This document shows, piece by piece, positions 39,407 to 48,843 of a stretch of 64,000 nt of DNA. How positions within the stretch are numbered: position 1 is the first letter of the stretch; each line of letters begins with the position of its first letter. This stretch comes from Succinatimonas sp. UBA7265 (lineage in GTDB: Bacteria > Pseudomonadota > Gammaproteobacteria > Enterobacterales > Succinivibrionaceae), in assembly GCA_002473165.1 (NCBI GenBank), contig DKSD01000094.1, positions 18,104-82,103 of the forward strand, given 5' to 3'. The notes under the pieces were generated by a model. It saw only the letters and a program-made list of their open reading frames with translations. It was not told the origin of the DNA and ran no database searches. A program made the translations under genes and the position numbers.

Positions 39407-40924
39407 ATGGCATCCATTTCTGACAATCTGTCTCACATTCACCAGGAAATCGACAAGGCGCTCTCGCAGGAAAAAAGCGGGAGAAAAGTCCGGCTGCTGT
39501 GCGTCAGCAAGACAAAACCCGATGAGATGATCAAAGAGGCCTACGCCGCAGGGGAGCGGTGCTTTGGCGAATCCTACGCCACCGAGGCCTGCGACAAGAT
39601 CGAAAGGCTTAAGGCCGCGGGCCTAAACGACATAGAATGGCATTTCATCGGCCCGGTGCAGAAAAACAAAACCCGGCAGATCGCCGCGCACTTTGACGTT
39701 GTCGAGAGCCTCGATCGCGAGATCATCGCCGACAGGCTCTCTGAGCAGCGCCCTGAGGGCATGAAGCCTTTGGAGGTCTACATCGAGGTGAATATCTCAG
39801 GGGAGGAGCAAAAATCAGGCTGCGCCCCGGATGACGCCGAAAAACTCATAGCGCACGTGCGCTCAAAGCCCAACCTGCGCTTCACCGGCCTCATGGGCAT
39901 CGCCCAGGACACGGCGGATCAGCAGAAGATCCTGCAAGAGTTCTCCATGCTCCGGGACATGTTTGTACGCTTAAAAAAGAGCAATCCGGAACTTGTGAAT
40001 CTCTCCATCGGCATGACGCATGATCTCAAAGAGGCCATAGCTTGCGGCTCGACGGAAGTGCGCATCGGCACAGCCATCTTCGGGCCGCGCGTTTACGCAC
40101 AGCCGCGCTTGGGCGACAGCGCTAAGCTCTCGTTCATCGGCGGCGGCAACATGGCCTCCTGCATCTTCAGGAGCGTGCTCAAACACTGCTCGCCGCGCAA
40201 CATCACTGTGTCAGGCCCGCATGTCGAAAAGCTTGAGCACTTCAGGCAGGACGGCGCGGCCGTCACCTCAGACAACCTTGAGGCGGCGCGCGCGGGTTCC
40301 GTGATCTTCCTGGGCGTGAAGCCCCAGGTGCTCACCGGGGTGCTTGAGGAACTGGCCGCCTCGGGGACGGATTTTTCCGATAAGCTGGTGATCTCCATGG
40401 CGGCAGGCTACAAGCTCTCCTCCATCTCCAGGATCCTGCACTCAGAGCGCCTCGTGCGCATCATGCCCAACACCCCGGCCTCACTGGGCGAGGGCATCAC
40501 CGCCGTGGCATACGGCAGCGGGGTGAGCGCTGAGGACAAAGAGCTCGTGCGTCTGCTTTTGGACGGCATGGGCAAGAGCGTGGAAGGCAGCGAGCAGGAT
40601 CTCAACGTGATCGGCGTCATCGCAGGCTGCGGGCCGGCGTTTGTCTACCGCTTTATGGAGTCTTTGATCTCCGAGTCCGTAAAACACGGGCTTGATGAAC
40701 AGGCCTCGCGCGAGATCGTCGAGCAGCTTTTAAAAGGCTCGGCCGACATGGTCATCCATAATCAGGACACACCTGTAAGCAAGCTGCGCGAGGCTGTCAC
40801 CTCCAAAGGCGGCACGACGTTTGCCGGCCTCACCAAAATGACGGAAGGGCATTTTGAGGACACCATGCATGAAGCGGTGGAAGCGGCGTTAAAGCGCACC
40901 GCCGAATTTGAGAGCATGTATTAA
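39407..40924 (+). CDS. Fused YggS-like PLP homeostasis protein and pyrroline-5-carboxylate reductase (ProC)
   Basis: 505 aa with two whole enzymes in one frame. Residues 1 to about 232 are YggS/PLPBP: the PLP-binding Lys in LLCVSKTKPDEMI, the pattern FGESYATEACDKI, WHFIGPVQKNKTRQI and the closing RIGTAIFGPRVY. From about 240 the ProC half begins LSFIGGGNMAS (NADPH-binding Rossmann motif), then VSGPHVEKLEHF, FLGVKPQVL, RIMPNTPASLGEG, AGCGPAFVYRF and the signature REAVTSKGGTTFAGL. The two genes are adjacent in many gammas, here joined without a stop. The ProC half makes L-proline from pyrroline-5-carboxylate. YggT follows, 22 bases on. Confidence 0.92.
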   Translation: MASISDNLSHIHQEIDKALSQEKSGRKVRLLCVSKTKPDEMIKEAYAAGERCFGESYATEACDKIERLKAAGLNDIEWHFIGPVQKNKTRQIAAHFDVVESLDREIIADRLSEQRPEGMKPLEVYIEVNISGEEQKSGCAPDDAEKLIAHVRSKPNLRFTGLMGIAQDTADQQKILQEFSMLRDMFVRLKKSNPELVNLSIGMTHDLKEAIACGSTEVRIGTAIFGPRVYAQPRLGDSAKLSFIGGGNMASCIFRSVLKHCSPRNITVSGPHVEKLEHFRQDGAAVTSDNLEAARAGSVIFLGVKPQVLTGVLEELAASGTDFSDKLVISMAAGYKLSSISRILHSERLVRIMPNTPASLGEGITAVAYGSGVSAEDKELVRLLLDGMGKSVEGSEQDLNVIGVIAGCGPAFVYRFMESLISESVKHGLDEQASREIVEQLLKGSADMVIHNQDTPVSKLREAVTSKGGTTFAGLTKMTEGHFEDTMHEAVEAALKRTAEFESMY

Positions 40925-40946
40925 CCTTTTTGCAGAAGGACATCCC

Positions 40947-41492
40947 ATGAATGTTATGCACCTGATCATCATCCTGGGCGAGGCCGCCGTCATGCTGTTC
41001 CAGCTGCGCTCGCTCATGCAGTCATCAAGCGCCGACTATTACAATCCCGCCGTGCAGCTCGTGGCAAAGCTCACCGATCCGGTGGTAAGGCTCATGCCGT
41101 TTCGCCAGGCGCACCTGGGCGGCTTTTTTTACGCCGGCTTTGTGGTTTCGCTGATCTTCGCGCTGCTCTTTTGCACTGCCGTGTGGCTGGCGCTCTCAGG
41201 CCGCGCCGGGATCATCTACGCACCGCTTTTGGGGATCCTGATGACCGTAAAATGCTTAGGCTACCTGATCCTGGTGCTGCTGCTCATCCAGGCATTGACG
41301 TCCTGGCTGCCCTCCACCCGCCACATCAGCATGCTGTGCTACCAGATCACCTACCCGATCACCGCCCCGGTGCAAAAGCTCATCCCGCCTATAGGCATGA
41401 TCGACATTTCCCTCATGATCGTCATGATCGCCCTCTTTGCCTTAAACGCCCTCATGGGCAGGCTCTTCGGAGTGATGTGGCTGATCTTCTGA
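40947..41492 (+). CDS. yggT: YggT-family membrane protein
   Basis: 181-aa integral membrane protein with two YggT repeats, each with paired hydrophobic helices: ILGEAAVMLFQLRSLMQSSS with NPAVQLVAKLTDPVVRLMP, and LLLIQALTSWLPS with YQITYPITAPVQKLIPPIG. The function is unclear; homologues are linked to osmotic and division phenotypes. ATG 40947 is chosen because AGAAGGA lies six bases upstream. Its place after yggS/proC is conserved. Confidence 0.9.
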   Translation: MNVMHLIIILGEAAVMLFQLRSLMQSSSADYYNPAVQLVAKLTDPVVRLMPFRQAHLGGFFYAGFVVSLIFALLFCTAVWLALSGRAGIIYAPLLGILMTVKCLGYLILVLLLIQALTSWLPSTRHISMLCYQITYPITAPVQKLIPPIGMIDISLMIVMIALFALNALMGRLFGVMWLIF

Positions 41493-41500
41493 AATGAAAA

Positions 41501-41533
41501 GCGGCGAAGACTCAGATCTCCGCCGCGTGTTTT
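41501..41533 (+). terminator. Terminator after yggT
   Basis: GCGGCG (41501-41506) and CGCCGC (41521-41526) form the outer stem, with AGA/TCT inside, followed by GTGTTTT. It is modest in strength and separates yggT from the convergent parC. Confidence 0.55.
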
Positions 41534-41546
41534 AATGCGCTGCCCG

Positions 41547-43877
41547 CTATGAAAGCGTAAACGGCAGCGGCTCCTCAGGCGCGCTGTCAGCGCCGTCTGT
41601 TTCCGCGTCCGCCTTAGGCGGGATCACCTCAATGCGATCCGTCTTTTGATAGCCGTTAGGCAGCACATCGCCTGAGCGCGCGCGGGTGCTCACTTTCTCC
41701 TCAAGCAGCTTGGGCGTCAGGCGCATGATCTTTTTGCCCGCGTGCAGCACGGCCGTCGCGCCGTGCGGAACCGCGGCCACCGCGGCGATGCCGTCGGCGC
41801 CGCACGCCAGGCGCTGGGTGTTGATCGCCATGAGCTTGTTGCCGCGGCCTGAGGGCAGTTCCGGAAGCTCTGAGAGCTTAAAGATGAGGATCCTGCCCTG
41901 GCGGCTTACCGCCACAAGCAGGTCCGCTGCGACATCGCTGACGCGCTGCGGCGTAAACAAACGGGCGTCGTCATCGAGGCGCACAAGCGCCTTGCCGGCC
42001 TTCATGCGGGTGAGCAGCGATTCGCCGCGGGTGAGGAATGCGTAGTCGTGATCGCTGGCGATGAGGTAAAGATCATCCTTTTTCGGGATGATCACACAAA
42101 GCACCTGCTCATCAGGCGCCAGGCTGAGCTTGGCCGAAAGCGGCTCGCCCTGCCCCCTGGCCGACGGCAGCGCAGCGATATCGGCGTTGTAGACGCGCCC
42201 TTTTGAGGTGAGGAACGCGGCGGCGTCCGAGCTCATGCCCGAGGCTTTGGAGAGGAAGCCGTCGCCGCTGCGATATGACATATGCTCGGCGTCCACATCG
42301 GCGCCCGAGGCCGCGCGCACCCAGCCCATCTTCGAGAGGATCACGGTCACCGGGGTGCTCGGCACCAGTTCGTCCGCCGACACTGCGGCGGCGCTCTCGT
42401 GCGCGACTATCGGGCTCATGCGCTCATCGCCGTAAAGCTTGGCGTCCGCGGCGATCTCGCGCTTGATGAGCGTCTTCAGGCGGGCCTCGGAGCCCAAAAG
42501 CGTGTCAAGGTGCGCCTTCTCCTTTTGCAGTTTCTCCTGCTCGGCTTTAAGCTTCATCTCCTCAAGCCTTGCAAGCTGGCGCAGCCTGGTCTCAAGTATG
42601 TAGTCCGCCTGCTCCTCGTCAAGGCCGAAGCGCTGCATCAGCACCGCTTTAGGTTTGTCGTTTTCGCGGATGATCCTGATGACCTCATCGAGGTTTAAAA
42701 ACACCGTCATCAGCCCGTCCAGCAGGTGCAGACGGGAGTTCACCTCGCCTAAGCGGTGGCTCAGGCGTTTTTTCACGGTCTCTATGCGATATTGCAGCCA
42801 CTCGGAGAGGATCGTCCTGAGATCTTTTACCTGCGGCCTGCCGTCAAGCCCCAGGATGTTGAGGTTCACGCGGTACGTGTTCTCAAGATCTGTCATGGCA
42901 TAGAGGTATTCCATGAGCTCCTCAGGATCGACGCGGCGCGAGCGCGGCACGATCACCAGGCGGCAGGGATCATTGTGGTCTGAGGCGTTGATGACATCCG
43001 CAACCAGCGGCAGTTTCTTCTTCACCATCAGATCGGCGATCTCTTTCTCGACCTGGCCGCCTGAGACCTGGTAAGGCAGGGCCTTGATGACTATGCCTTC
43101 CTTCTCCTGCTCCCAGACGGCGCGCATCCTGATGCTGCCCCTGCCCGTAAGGTAGATGTGCTCGAGCTCCTGCGGCGAGGAGGTGATCTGCGCTTTTGTC
43201 GGGTAATCAGGCCCGGCCACGAATTTCATGAGATCCTGCACGCTGGCATCCGGATGATCGGCCAGGTAAATCACGGCATCCGCGATTTCCCTGAGGTTGT
43301 GCGGCGGGATGTCGGTGGCCATGCCCACGGCGATGCCTGTCGTGCCGTTCAACAGGATGTTCGGCAGGCGCGAGGGCAGGTATTTAGGTTCATCCACAGT
43401 GCCGTCAAAATTAGGCACCCAGTCGACACAGCCTGAACTGAGCTCATCAAGCAGCACGCCTGAGTACGGGGCCAGCCGGGCCTCAGTGTACCTCATGGCG
43501 GCAAAGGATTTTGGATCTTCGACATCACCCCAGTTGCCCTGCCCTTCTATGAGCGGGTAGCGGTAGCTGAAAGGCTGAGCCATAAGCACCATGGCCTCAT
43601 AGCAGGCGCTGTCGCCGTGCGGGTGATATTTGCCCAGCACCTCGCCTACGGTGCGGGCTGACTTCACGTGCTTGGATTTGGGAGTTATACCCAGTTTGGC
43701 CATGGCGTAGATGATGCGCCGCTGCACAGGCTTCATGCCGTCCTGGACTGATGGCAGGGCGCGATCGCGGATCACGTTCATCGAATAGTTGAGATACGCG
43801 TCCTCGGCAAATTCATGCAGCGGGCGGGTCTCAATGCCTTCAAGGCTCAGTTGTTTGGCATCACGCTCTTCGGACAT
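41547..43877 (-). CDS. parC: DNA topoisomerase IV subunit A
   Basis: 776-aa ParC rather than GyrA: it starts [20 protein letters not shown] and has [10 protein letters not shown], and the GyrA-box region is absent. The quinolone-determining stretch [20 protein letters not shown] has the wild-type Ser and Glu. The catalytic Tyr is in [10 protein letters not shown]. The five-bladed C-terminal DNA-wrapping region has [22 protein letters not shown] and [11 protein letters not shown]. ParE is not in the window. It is transcribed away from the L,D-transpeptidase gene. Confidence 0.96.
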   Translation of the reverse strand: MSEERDAKQLSLEGIETRPLHEFAEDAYLNYSMNVIRDRALPSVQDGMKPVQRRIIYAMAKLGITPKSKHVKSARTVGEVLGKYHPHGDSACYEAMVLMAQPFSYRYPLIEGQGNWGDVEDPKSFAAMRYTEARLAPYSGVLLDELSSGCVDWVPNFDGTVDEPKYLPSRLPNILLNGTTGIAVGMATDIPPHNLREIADAVIYLADHPDASVQDLMKFVAGPDYPTKAQITSSPQELEHIYLTGRGSIRMRAVWEQEKEGIVIKALPYQVSGGQVEKEIADLMVKKKLPLVADVINASDHNDPCRLVIVPRSRRVDPEELMEYLYAMTDLENTYRVNLNILGLDGRPQVKDLRTILSEWLQYRIETVKKRLSHRLGEVNSRLHLLDGLMTVFLNLDEVIRIIRENDKPKAVLMQRFGLDEEQADYILETRLRQLARLEEMKLKAEQEKLQKEKAHLDTLLGSEARLKTLIKREIAADAKLYGDERMSPIVAHESAAAVSADELVPSTPVTVILSKMGWVRAASGADVDAEHMSYRSGDGFLSKASGMSSDAAAFLTSKGRVYNADIAALPSARGQGEPLSAKLSLAPDEQVLCVIIPKKDDLYLIASDHDYAFLTRGESLLTRMKAGKALVRLDDDARLFTPQRVSDVAADLLVAVSRQGRILIFKLSELPELPSGRGNKLMAINTQRLACGADGIAAVAAVPHGATAVLHAGKKIMRLTPKLLEEKVSTRARSGDVLPNGYQKTDRIEVIPPKADAETDGADSAPEEPLPFTLS

Positions 43878-44084
43878 GTCTTATTCCTGTAAGATGCCGG
43901 TTGTTCCGGCAATTTAGGTGCAGCCGCGCACATTTATGCTGATTCAGGCTGCAATCTTGCATACACTCGATCTAAATTAGAGCTAATTATTATAATATAG
44001 AGCGTCCTGACTACAGACAGGGCTTGACTGATACAGATGCGGAAGCGTGGAGCGGCTTCGCGTCATCATTTTTCGGAGAACATT

Positions 44085-44711
44085 TTGAAAAAAGCAGTTT
44101 ACGGCATGATCGCCGCTGTGCTGGGCATAAACCTTGCCTGCGCACAGGGCTTTCGTGCTCTGCCGCCTGATCTTATGGCGGCGGCAGTCAGCTCCGGCGT
44201 GCCTTATGACGAAGAGTTCGATTACACGAAGCTCAAACGCGTGAACAACCTGACGGCGCTGGTCGCAGATTCAGGCCGGCACAAAGGCCTCATAGACAAG
44301 GTGATCGTCAACAAACGCAGCCACCAGATGCTGCTGATGCGCGGCGATCAGGTGGTCAAAAAATTCTGGATCGCCCTCTCTGACCGCCCGGTCGGGAAAA
44401 AGGAGTTCGAAGGCGATCGCCGTACTCCCGAAGGCACGTACACCCTCGATTACATTAAAAACAACTCGCGCTTCTACAAGGCGTTCCACATTTCCTATCC
44501 CAACGCCCGCGACATCGCCAACGCCCGCGCCCACGGCGCCAGACCCGGCGGGATGATCATGGTCCACGGCCAGCCGGCCACGCGCGGCGAATACCAGGAA
44601 ACCGTGCAGCGCACCGACTGGACAAACGGCTGCATCGCGCTGCTCAACCCGGATTTGGATCAGTTCATGGCGCTGGTGGACGTGGGCACGCCCATCACCA
44701 TCAATCCTTAA
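44085..44711 (+). CDS. L,D-transpeptidase-like (YkuD domain) secreted protein
   Basis: 208-aa periplasmic protein, probably of the YafK/DpaA type. The preferred start is TTG 44085 (MKKAVYGMIAAVLGINLACA), because GGAG lies six bases before it and it gives a proper signal peptide ending ACA-QG. ATG 44037 in the same frame would add 16 residues of poor signal quality. The YkuD domain shows VNKRSHQMLLMRGDQV, ALSDRPVGKKEFEGDRRTPE and the catalytic DWTNGCIAL, with His in MVHGQP. Such enzymes make or break peptidoglycan cross-links or release Lpp; which one applies here is not known. Confidence 0.85.
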   Translation: MKKAVYGMIAAVLGINLACAQGFRALPPDLMAAAVSSGVPYDEEFDYTKLKRVNNLTALVADSGRHKGLIDKVIVNKRSHQMLLMRGDQVVKKFWIALSDRPVGKKEFEGDRRTPEGTYTLDYIKNNSRFYKAFHISYPNARDIANARAHGARPGGMIMVHGQPATRGEYQETVQRTDWTNGCIALLNPDLDQFMALVDVGTPITINP

Positions 44712-44719
44712 GCTAATGA

Positions 44720-44755
44720 ACATTCAAGGCGCCTGAAGGCGCCTTGAATGTTTTT
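44720..44755 (+). terminator. Terminator after the L,D-transpeptidase-like gene
   Basis: ACATTCAAGGCGCC, loop TGAA, GGCGCCTTGAATGT gives a perfect 14-bp stem followed by TTTT. The stop of the gene on the other strand lies at its edge. Confidence 0.9.
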
Positions 44756-45107
44756 ACTCAAACCAGCAGTCCGTGTCCGGAAACCACACCACGGTTCCCA
44801 GGTGGTCGGCCATGCCGTCCGAGGTCACGTAGACGTCAGCAAGGTGCACGCGCTCACCGGGCCTTACCACGGTAAAAGAGATGCGCACGACCTCGCCGTC
44901 GCCCACGTCATCGGGATCAAGCGCAACTACGCCGTCCTCTGCGGCCGCCTCGAGTTCCCCGTTGCCGTTTAGCAGGTCGTGCACCTTGGCATAGCTTTGC
45001 GGATCATTGGCGTACAGGCTCTCCTCGGCCGAGGCTTTGAAGAGATTTAAAGCGTAATCAGTGAAGGCGTCGAGTTCCTCATCTGACAGTTCCTGAACCT
45101 TAGACAT
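44754..45107 (-). CDS. Acidic hypothetical protein downstream of the alpha operon
   Basis: 117 aa, not recognised. It is strongly acidic (ELSDEELDAFTDYALNLFKA near the start, then EDGVVALDPDDVGDGEVVRI). The second half looks like a small beta domain (ISFTVVRPGERVHLADVYVT, GTVVWFPDTDCWFE), with no signal peptide or membrane segment. ATG 45107 follows GAGG seven bases upstream; ATG 45113 is also possible. Its start is just after the alpha-operon terminator, so it is either read through or has its own promoter. Confidence 0.6.
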   Translation of the reverse strand: MSKVQELSDEELDAFTDYALNLFKASAEESLYANDPQSYAKVHDLLNGNGELEAAAEDGVVALDPDDVGDGEVVRISFTVVRPGERVHLADVYVTSDGMADHLGTVVWFPDTDCWFE

Positions 45108-45118
45108 AAGCACCTCGC

Positions 45119-45149
45119 AAAAAAAATGGGGATGTCTTTCGGCATCCCC
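45119..45149 (-). terminator. Terminator at the end of the alpha operon
   Basis: On the minus strand GGGGATG, loop CCGAAAGA, CATCCCC, then a T tract of eight bases. It lies 19 bases after the stop of the downstream rpoA copy, so that copy is part of the operon. Confidence 0.88.
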
Positions 45150-45167
45150 CTGATTTTAATTCACAAC

Positions 45168-46160
45168 TCAGTGCTGGGAAACATCGAGATCCGCAGGCGG
45201 CCAGTTCTCCAGGCGCATGCCCAAAGAAAGCCCGCGCTCAGCGAGCACATCCTTGATCTCGGTAAGCGACTTCTTGCCGAGGTTCGGGGTCTTAAGCAGT
45301 TCGACTTCGGTCTTCTGGACCAGATCGCCGATGTATTTGATCCCCTCAGTCTTCAGGCAGTTAGCCGAACGGACGGTGAGTTCGAGATCTTCAACCGGGC
45401 AGATGAGCTTCGGATCGATGAGCGGGCGCATGGCGACGTCCTCGACCGGAGCGACGCTGTTGCGGATGTCGACGAACGAGCCTAACTGATCGGCAAAGAT
45501 CGTGGCGGCGATGCTGACCGCGTTTTGCGGATCGATGGTGCCGTTCGTCTCGATGTCAAGCATCAGCTTCTCCGCGCCAGACGAGAGCTTCTCTTCATGC
45601 ACGGCCACATTGAGTACCGGGCAGTAGGAAGGATCTATGAGCAGGCGTCCGATAAAACGGTCATCCTGGCCGTCAACGGAAGGATGAGCCACCACCGGGC
45701 AATAGCCGCGGCCGCGGGACACATGCAGGTGCATCTTGATCTCGGTCTTGTCATCGGTCAGATGGCAGATCAGCAAATCCGGGTTCTTGACGGAAACGCC
45801 GCCCGGGCAGGTAATGTCGGCAGCGGTAACCGGGCCGATGCCCTGCTTGCGGATCTCAAGCACCGGATCGTCATGCAGCAGGCCGTCGACAGCGACAGCA
45901 ACTTCTTTTAAGTTCAGCAGGACTAAAAGGATGTCCTCCTGAATGCCTTCAACTGCACTGTATTCATGCACGACGCCGTCGATTTCCACTGAGGAGATCG
46001 CATAGCCGGGTATCGAGGAGAGCATGATGCGGCGGAGCGCGGTGCCGACAATGTGGGCATACTCCGGCGCGAAGGGCTCAAGGGTAACGCGGAATTTATT
46101 CTCGGAGAGAGTCTGGATATCCTTGATGTTCGGCTTTAAAGAATCAAAATTCTGATCCAA
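45168..46160 (-). CDS. rpoA: RNA polymerase alpha subunit, second copy (beta-contacting type)
   Basis: 330-aa full-length alpha: N-terminal assembly domain (about 1-235), linker, C-terminal domain (about 250-320). Compared with E. coli alpha it keeps the beta-contact segments: [13 protein letters not shown] (the Arg pair includes the R45 equivalent) and [16 protein letters not shown]. It has lost the beta-prime-contact segment: [11 protein letters not shown] is replaced by [12 protein letters not shown] with a deletion of about four residues, and [11 protein letters not shown] by [11 protein letters not shown]. The C-terminal domain is intact, including TVRSANCLK (R265 equivalent). It follows rplQ and ends in the operon terminator. 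See the paired copy at 46673-47665 for the complementary pattern. Confidence 0.95.
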   Translation of the reverse strand: MDQNFDSLKPNIKDIQTLSENKFRVTLEPFAPEYAHIVGTALRRIMLSSIPGYAISSVEIDGVVHEYSAVEGIQEDILLVLLNLKEVAVAVDGLLHDDPVLEIRKQGIGPVTAADITCPGGVSVKNPDLLICHLTDDKTEIKMHLHVSRGRGYCPVVAHPSVDGQDDRFIGRLLIDPSYCPVLNVAVHEEKLSSGAEKLMLDIETNGTIDPQNAVSIAATIFADQLGSFVDIRNSVAPVEDVAMRPLIDPKLICPVEDLELTVRSANCLKTEGIKYIGDLVQKTEVELLKTPNLGKKSLTEIKDVLAERGLSLGMRLENWPPADLDVSQH

Positions 46161-46238
46161 GGTTTTACCCTCGTCTATACAGTTGATAAAGCAGAAAACG
46201 GAGACGGGCGCAGCGCTTAAGGCGCAGCGCCCGGCAAA

Positions 46239-46646
46239 TTACTTGGCCTCAGCCTCTGCAGGCTGCTCAGCCTTTTTCTCGGCCTTGGCGGGACGATCGA
46301 CGAGCATGATGTAGGCTACAGGAGCCTGATCACCGGGACGACGGCCTGCCTTGAGGATACGGGTGTAACCGCCCTTGCGCTCGGCGGAAAGTTTGCCGAT
46401 CACAGTGAAGAGCTTGTTGACGACCGCATCATCGCGCAGTCTGGCGAAAGCCAGGCGGCGGTGGGCGACGGAGTCAACCTTGGCCAGAGTGATTAAGGGC
46501 TCTGCAAAGCGACGCAGTTCCTTTGCCTTAGGCAGAGTGGTCTTGATCACTTCATAGGTAAACAGAGCGTTTGCAAGATTGCGGTACAGCGCAGCACGGT
46601 GTGCGGCGGTGCGGCCTAAATGACGGCCGGCTAAACGATGACGCAT
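46239..46646 (-). CDS. rplQ: 50S ribosomal protein L17
   Basis: 135 aa (E. coli 127). Core [39 protein letters not shown] and [20 protein letters not shown] is standard. The last residues ([14 protein letters not shown]) are an Ala/Glu/Lys extension. It sits between the two rpoA copies, 26 bases after the upstream one; rplQ normally ends the alpha operon. Confidence 0.97.
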   Translation of the reverse strand: MRHRLAGRHLGRTAAHRAALYRNLANALFTYEVIKTTLPKAKELRRFAEPLITLAKVDSVAHRRLAFARLRDDAVVNKLFTVIGKLSAERKGGYTRILKAGRRPGDQAPVAYIMLVDRPAKAEKKAEQPAEAEAK

Positions 46647-46672
46647 TTCCTGATTCCTTTCTTAAAAATAGG

Positions 46673-47665
46673 TTACTTATTCGATGACTTAAGCCCCGGA
46701 GGCGGCCAGTTGGCAACTCTCATGCCTAATGAGAGGCCGCGCTGTGCGAGGACGTCCTTGATTTCGGTCAGGGACTTCTTGCCCAGGTTGGGGGTCTTAA
46801 GCAGCTCGACTTCGGTACGCTGTACCAAATCACCGATGTAAATAATGTTTTCCGCTTTAAGGCAGTTGGCGGATCTGACCGTAAGCTCCAGATCGTCGAC
46901 CGGCTGCATAAGCACCGGATCCGGAAGAGGAGGAGCCGAAGGCGCAAGCGCCTGCTCGGCGATCTCTTCTTTGTTGACGATATTGGAAATCACGCTCTTT
47001 AACAGATCAGCGCCGCTCTTGATGGCATCATCAGGAGAGATCGACCCGTTGGTCTCGATATCGATGACCAGGCGGTCCAAATCCGTGCGCTGCTCAACAC
47101 GGGCAGACTCGATTCCGTACACGAAACGGGTTACCGGGGTGTAGCTGGCGTCAATGAGGATGTCACCCTCTTCGGATGCAGGGATGTGCTGCTCCGATCT
47201 GGCCAGGGCATAGCCGTGGCCTGAGGTAATGCGCAGTTTCAGCGACACTGAGGACTTAGCGTCTTTCAGCGTGCAGATAACCGCATCCGGATTGACAAAG
47301 GAGATCCCTTCCGGGCATTCAAAGTCGGAAGCCTTGACCGGGCCTTCGCCTTTTTTCTCCGCGCTAAGCCATACCGGGGATGACAGAGGGGTTGCTGACT
47401 TGACCGCGAGGGTCTTGCAGTTGATCACCACCTCGTAGATCGGTTCAACCAGATCTTTTTTAACGCCGGTGACGTCTTTCACGCCTTCGATGCGCAACGC
47501 ATCCACCGCCGTACCCGCCATGGTTTTGAGCAGGACGCCGCTGAGCGCCGTGCCCAGGGTATGACCGAAACCCCGCTCCAGAGGCTCTAACACGACGTGA
47601 GCGGAATTCGCGCCAACTTCGGTAAAGTCCACGGGCTTAGGTTTCAGCAGTTCACATACAGACAC
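46673..47665 (-). CDS. rpoA: RNA polymerase alpha subunit, first copy (beta-prime-contacting type)
   Basis: 330-aa full-length alpha in the normal rpsD-rpoA-rplQ position. It keeps [13 protein letters not shown] and the beta-prime-contact [11 protein letters not shown] at residues 188-198 and LVIDIETNG. It has lost the beta-contact parts: the Arg44-Arg45 pair of E. coli is Ser42-Gly43 here ([14 protein letters not shown]), and VLHEYSTKEGVQEDILE has become [17 protein letters not shown]. An R45 substitution in E. coli abolishes beta binding, so this chain probably cannot be the beta-bound alpha. The linker has [15 protein letters not shown], and the C-terminal domain (about 250-320) is fully conserved. 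The gene start matches [11 protein letters not shown]. It is likely to work as a heterodimer with the other copy. Confidence 0.95.
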   Translation of the reverse strand: MSVCELLKPKPVDFTEVGANSAHVVLEPLERGFGHTLGTALSGVLLKTMAGTAVDALRIEGVKDVTGVKKDLVEPIYEVVINCKTLAVKSATPLSSPVWLSAEKKGEGPVKASDFECPEGISFVNPDAVICTLKDAKSSVSLKLRITSGHGYALARSEQHIPASEEGDILIDASYTPVTRFVYGIESARVEQRTDLDRLVIDIETNGSISPDDAIKSGADLLKSVISNIVNKEEIAEQALAPSAPPLPDPVLMQPVDDLELTVRSANCLKAENIIYIGDLVQRTEVELLKTPNLGKKSLTEIKDVLAQRGLSLGMRVANWPPPGLKSSNK

Positions 47666-47720
47666 TAGAGATACCCCACATTAACATTCGGTGCTGTGGC
47701 ACAGTGGCCTGATTCAGCCT

Positions 47721-48344
47721 TTACTTAGAGTACAACTCGACGATGAGCTGTTCCTTGATGTCGGAAGGCAGCTCGGCGCGCTCAGGCTTGTTCTTGTAAG
47801 TGCCCTTCATGTTGTCGGTGTCGACATCCATCCAGGTAGGCTTGAGGGCGCGCTGCCCGGAAAGGTCAAGGGCGGCCTTGATGCGAACCTGCTTCTTGGC
47901 TTTCTCGCGGACGGCAACAACGTCATTGGGCTGAACTTCGTAAGAAGGAATGTTCACAATGTGGTCATTGACAGTGATGGCCTTGTGGGACACCAGCTGG
48001 CGGGCTTCCATGCGGGTTGAGCCGAAGCCCATGCGGTAGACGACATTGTCCAGACGGCCTTCAAGAAGCTGCAGCAGGTTCTCACCGGTGTTGCCCGGCA
48101 TTCTGGCGGCTTTCTTGTAGTAATTGCGGAACTGACGCTCCAGAACACCGTAGATGCGGCGGACTTTCTGCTTCTCGCGGAGCTGAACGCCGTAATCGGA
48201 AAGGCGGGTCTTGTCTGCGCCATGCTGGCCAGGGGCCTGGTCAAGCTTGCACTTGTCTGCAACGGCACGCACGCCTGACTTGAGGAAAAGGTCAACACCC
48301 TCACGGCGGCTTAATTTCAGGGCAGGTCCTGTGTATTTTGCCAT
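47721..48344 (-). CDS. rpsD: 30S ribosomal protein S4
   Basis: 207-aa primary assembly protein (E. coli 206). [40 protein letters not shown] and the S4 RNA-binding domain [20 protein letters not shown] are typical. In E. coli S4 represses the alpha operon by binding the rpsM leader. No zinc-finger cysteines are in the N-terminus; it is the Zn-free form. Confidence 0.98.
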   Translation of the reverse strand: MAKYTGPALKLSRREGVDLFLKSGVRAVADKCKLDQAPGQHGADKTRLSDYGVQLREKQKVRRIYGVLERQFRNYYKKAARMPGNTGENLLQLLEGRLDNVVYRMGFGSTRMEARQLVSHKAITVNDHIVNIPSYEVQPNDVVAVREKAKKQVRIKAALDLSGQRALKPTWMDVDTDNMKGTYKNKPERAELPSDIKEQLIVELYSK

Positions 48345-48373
48345 TTATCTTTCTCCAGAAACTTTGCTAATGA

Positions 48374-48832
48374 TTAAACACGGCGCTTCTTGGGCGGGCG
48401 GCAACCATTATGAGGGATAGGGGTAACATCGGTGATGTTCGTGATCTTGTAACCCAGCGCATTTAATGCACGGATTGAAGACTCGCGGCCAGGGCCCGGG
48501 CCCTTAACCATAACCTCAAGGTTCTTGACACCATATTCCTTGGCAGCTTCGCCGGCGCGCTCTGCTGCAACCTGGGCTGCATACGGAGTGGACTTGCGGG
48601 AGCCGCGGAATCCTGAACCACCGGCGGTTGCCCAGGCAAGCACGTTGCCCTGGCGATCGGAGATGGTCACAATGGTGTTGTTGAAAGATGCATGGATGTG
48701 TGCAACACCGTCTGCAATCTGTTTCTTGGAACGCTTGCCACGAACGGCGGCGCGCGCAGGAGCGGCGGCCTCGGCGGTTGCAGCAGGAGCGGCGGCTGCG
48801 GCAGGGGCAGCCTGTTTGATTTCTTCAGCCAT
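48374..48832 (-). CDS. rpsK: 30S ribosomal protein S11 with an N-terminal extension
   Basis: 152 aa where E. coli has 129. The extra part is an Ala/Pro-rich N-terminus (about residues 1-28) before [20 protein letters not shown]. The rest is canonical: [56 protein letters not shown] 48832 has GGAG seven bases upstream, supporting the long form. The tail would project at the platform surface near the Shine-Dalgarno cleft (inference). Confidence 0.97.
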   Translation of the reverse strand: MAEEIKQAAPAAAAAPAATAEAAAPARAAVRGKRSKKQIADGVAHIHASFNNTIVTISDRQGNVLAWATAGGSGFRGSRKSTPYAAQVAAERAGEAAKEYGVKNLEVMVKGPGPGRESSIRALNALGYKITNITDVTPIPHNGCRPPKKRRV

Positions 48833-48843
48833 CTAGCTTCTCC

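Noticed and set aside
41547..43877. Quinolone resistance change in ParC
   Set aside because: The determining stretch [10 protein letters not shown] retains the sensitive Ser and Glu.
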